From Lewinellaceae bacterium (GTDB taxonomy: Bacteria > Bacteroidota > Bacteroidia > Chitinophagales > Saprospiraceae), in contig JADJUJ010000020.1 of assembly GCA_016710765.1 (NCBI GenBank), positions 75,897 through 139,896 of the forward strand: 64,000 nt of DNA. Reading direction: 5' to 3'. Shown piece after piece: positions 62,596 through 64,000 of this stretch. Within the stretch, counting starts at the first letter, position 1. Every line of letters starts with the position of its first letter. A model generated the notes under the pieces. It saw only the letters and a program-made list of their open reading frames with translations. It ran no database searches and was not told the origin of the DNA. Position numbers and translations under genes: made by a program.

Positions 62596-63051
62596 ATGGC
62601 TAGTAACGGCATGGAAAGAAGGCTCAGCGACGACTTTTCCGAAGCCGCCTCGCCAAACCGGCCCTTTAAACTCCGCTTTTTGGTTTTACTGGCATTGGGC
62701 GTACTGGTGCTCACGATGTTCTGGGCACAACAGGAAAATCTGGAAGGAGAGGTACTTGATCTCGACAGTCAGGACGTAATCGGTGGCGCCAATGTGATCT
62801 TGTTCCGCTACGATGGAAAGCCAATAGACAGTGTACAAACCACACCCGATGGCCGGTTTTCATTTTCCATCCACCAACGCCAAATCTACACCGTACGTAT
62901 TGCCAAAAAAGGCTATTATATGCGCACATTTACGGGTTTGGATAGGGTTCGCCGGCAAGGACAGGCAAAACCACTGCGCATAACGGTTCACAGAATTGTA
63001 CCTTCCCAAAATGTGCTTGGGGTTAATGGATCAAAGGCAGGCGGACAATAA
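62596..63051 (+). CDS. Membrane-anchored protein with carboxypeptidase-regulatory-like beta-sandwich
   Basis: 151 residues. A short cytosolic N-terminus (1-25), one membrane helix (FLVLLALGVLVLTMFWAQ, about 27-44), then a beta-sandwich (LEGEVLDLDSQDVIGGANVI, FRYDGKPIDSVQTTPDGRFS, YTVRIAKKGYYMRTF) of the carboxypeptidase-regulatory/CarboxypepD_reg type, common in Bacteroidota envelope proteins. It is probably cotranscribed with the LytTR regulator 13 nt upstream, and its end overlaps the 3' end of the convergent LytS gene by 29 nt. An internal ATG at 62611 is an equally possible start. Function unknown. Confidence 0.7.
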   Translation: MASNGMERRLSDDFSEAASPNRPFKLRFLVLLALGVLVLTMFWAQQENLEGEVLDLDSQDVIGGANVILFRYDGKPIDSVQTTPDGRFSFSIHQRQIYTVRIAKKGYYMRTFTGLDRVRRQGQAKPLRITVHRIVPSQNVLGVNGSKAGGQ

Positions 63052-64000
63052 AAAATGCCTCATTTTTTTCCATGGAGACTTCGGCATTGGCCAAAAGACG
63101 ATAACGACGGCTGATGTTCTCCAGTCCGATGTGACTGGACAATTCCACAGAGCGCTTGGGCTGCAGGTTGTTGCGCACCACAAGACAATCGTTTTCAGCA
63201 AATATTTCCACCAACAGCGGCTTGTCAGCACTCACAACATTGTGCTTGATGGCATTTTCCAGCAACATTTGCAGGGAAAAGGGGGGAATCATGGTTTGCC
63301 GCTCGGCAGCGCTGAGGCTGATGTTACATTTGAATTTCCCTTCAAAGCGGATTTCCAGCATATACAGGTAGTTTTCCAGCGTAGCCAATTCATCAGCAAG
63401 ACTGATTTTTTCGCTTTTGTTGTTCAGCAACAAACTCCTGTAGAACTCCGAAAGGCGAATCAGGTACAGTTCTGCCTGGGCATCGTGTTGCGTGATGAGT
63501 GTTTTGAGGATGTTCAGGGCATTGAACAGGAAATGCGGATTGATTTGTTGTTTTAGGGTCTCAAACTGCGCAATAGAATTTTCCAGCTTGAGCCTTTCAT
63601 TCTCAAAACGCGCATTGTAAAATTTTTCGCTGGTTTCCTGCAACGAGATGATCAGCAACACAATGGCAGCCATGGTAATGGCTTTCATTTCATCTGCCAT
63701 CTGAGGTTGGGAAAAACCCTCCCATTCTGGTTTGAACAACAGCATGGCATCTGCCACCTCGACCATTAGCACCGTGAGCAGCAAACTTCCCACGATGCGG
63801 CCAGTCCAATACAAGTTCGGATACTTGCGATCCAGTGCAAAATAGCGTTCCAAAATGGGATAACCCATCATGTTGTACCACCACACCATTGCCGTGAGCC
63901 CAACGCCAAAAAGGAAGTCAATGCTGAATACATTCCACTGCCACCCAATGCGAAAAACATTGCTCAAGGCGTAAATCAAGCCTACCACAACAGCGGAAGC
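63023..64000 (-). CDS. LytS family sensor histidine kinase (N-terminus beyond window)
   Basis: The frame is open to the right edge, so the N-terminus is outside; 325 residues are visible. Four membrane helices occupy the first 130 residues (FSIDFLFGVGLTAMVWWY, TGRIVGSLLLTVLMVEVA, AITMAAIVLLIISL). A short coiled coil (FENERLKLENSIAQFETLKQ) leads to the H-box QINPHFLFNALNILKTLITQ, whose His is the phosphorylation site, and the HATPase part has PPFSLQMLLENAIKHNV and a Gly-containing LSSHIGLENISRRYRLL box. It is the His_kinase/LytS type that pairs with LytTR regulators, most likely the convergent gene at 61818. Confidence 0.9.
   Translation of the reverse strand, partial: ASAVVVGLIYALSNVFRIGWQWNVFSIDFLFGVGLTAMVWWYNMMGYPILERYFALDRKYPNLYWTGRIVGSLLLTVLMVEVADAMLLFKPEWEGFSQPQMADEMKAITMAAIVLLIISLQETSEKFYNARFENERLKLENSIAQFETLKQQINPHFLFNALNILKTLITQHDAQAELYLIRLSEFYRSLLLNNKSEKISLADELATLENYLYMLEIRFEGKFKCNISLSAAERQTMIPPFSLQMLLENAIKHNVVSADKPLLVEIFAENDCLVVRNNLQPKRSVELSSHIGLENISRRYRLLANAEVSMEKNEAFFIVRLPLIH

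Overview
The window looks like a chromosomal segment of a free-living Bacteroidota, most like the Saprospiria (Lewinella/Haliscomenobacter type). The signs are many secreted proteins with type IX secretion (T9SS) C-terminal sorting domains of both type A and type B (gliding-motility-associated) form, repeated promoter boxes of the Bacteroidota form TAnnTTTG, a complete S10-spc-alpha ribosomal cluster with Cys-free S14 and L36, paired DUF1501/DUF1800 genes, and a LytS/LytTR pair. The genus call is inference; no 16S gene is present.

Layout. 1-7.5 kb (minus strand): an alpha-2-macroglobulin lipoprotein cut by the left edge, an acyltransferase-3 membrane protein, a two-domain M16 peptidase and a Sua5/TsaC tRNA-modification enzyme. 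7.6-12 kb (plus): a HAD-like phosphatase, an SdiA-regulated-type beta-propeller, a MarR regulator, the E2 subunit of 2-oxoglutarate dehydrogenase (frameshifted) and a putative outer-membrane barrel protein. 12-24.6 kb: a fungalysin-type secreted metallopeptidase, PRPP synthetase, a giant HYR/FG-GAP secreted protein broken by several frameshifts, a rhodanese lipoprotein, and two nucleotide-sugar enzymes (RmlB and UDP-glucuronate decarboxylase) separated by a palindromic element. 24.7-27.8 kb: a probable operon of a membrane protein, a cytosolic-looking subtilase and a small protein with two ChW-like repeats. 27.9-41.1 kb: tRNA-Ala(GGC), then more secreted proteins (two type B T9SS cargo proteins, the DUF1800-DUF1501 pair, a PQQ-type glucose/sorbosone dehydrogenase fused to Ig, PA14 and T9SS domains), a MerC-GDCCVxC fusion and an AAA_14/DUF4143 ATPase.

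41.2-57.9 kb (minus): 30 genes from rpsJ to rplQ, including secY, map, infA and rpoA, with a TAnnTTTG promoter in front and a strong terminator behind. Three hairpins sit in its larger gaps. The S3 protein carries a Gly/Arg/Asp repeat tail and L17 a long Ala/Val/Glu tail. 58-64 kb: a Pro/Ala/Thr/Lys-rich secreted protein, a possible Cys-rich mini-ORF, an odd tRNA-like gene, an HtrA protease, a heme-c lipoprotein, and a LytTR response regulator convergent with a LytS kinase that runs off the right edge.

The dominant technical observation is that at least thirteen single-base frameshifts, many of them in homopolymers, interrupt otherwise intact genes, including essential ones (sucB, map, secY, rplE, rplP, rpsS). 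This points to residual indel errors in the assembly rather than pseudogenes. Genes affected are annotated at full length. The most interesting biology is the subtilase/membrane/ChW operon, the MerC-GDCCVxC fusion, three unrelated nested palindromic elements, the 37-bp palindrome abutting the ATPase gene, and the intercistronic hairpins of the ribosomal cluster.
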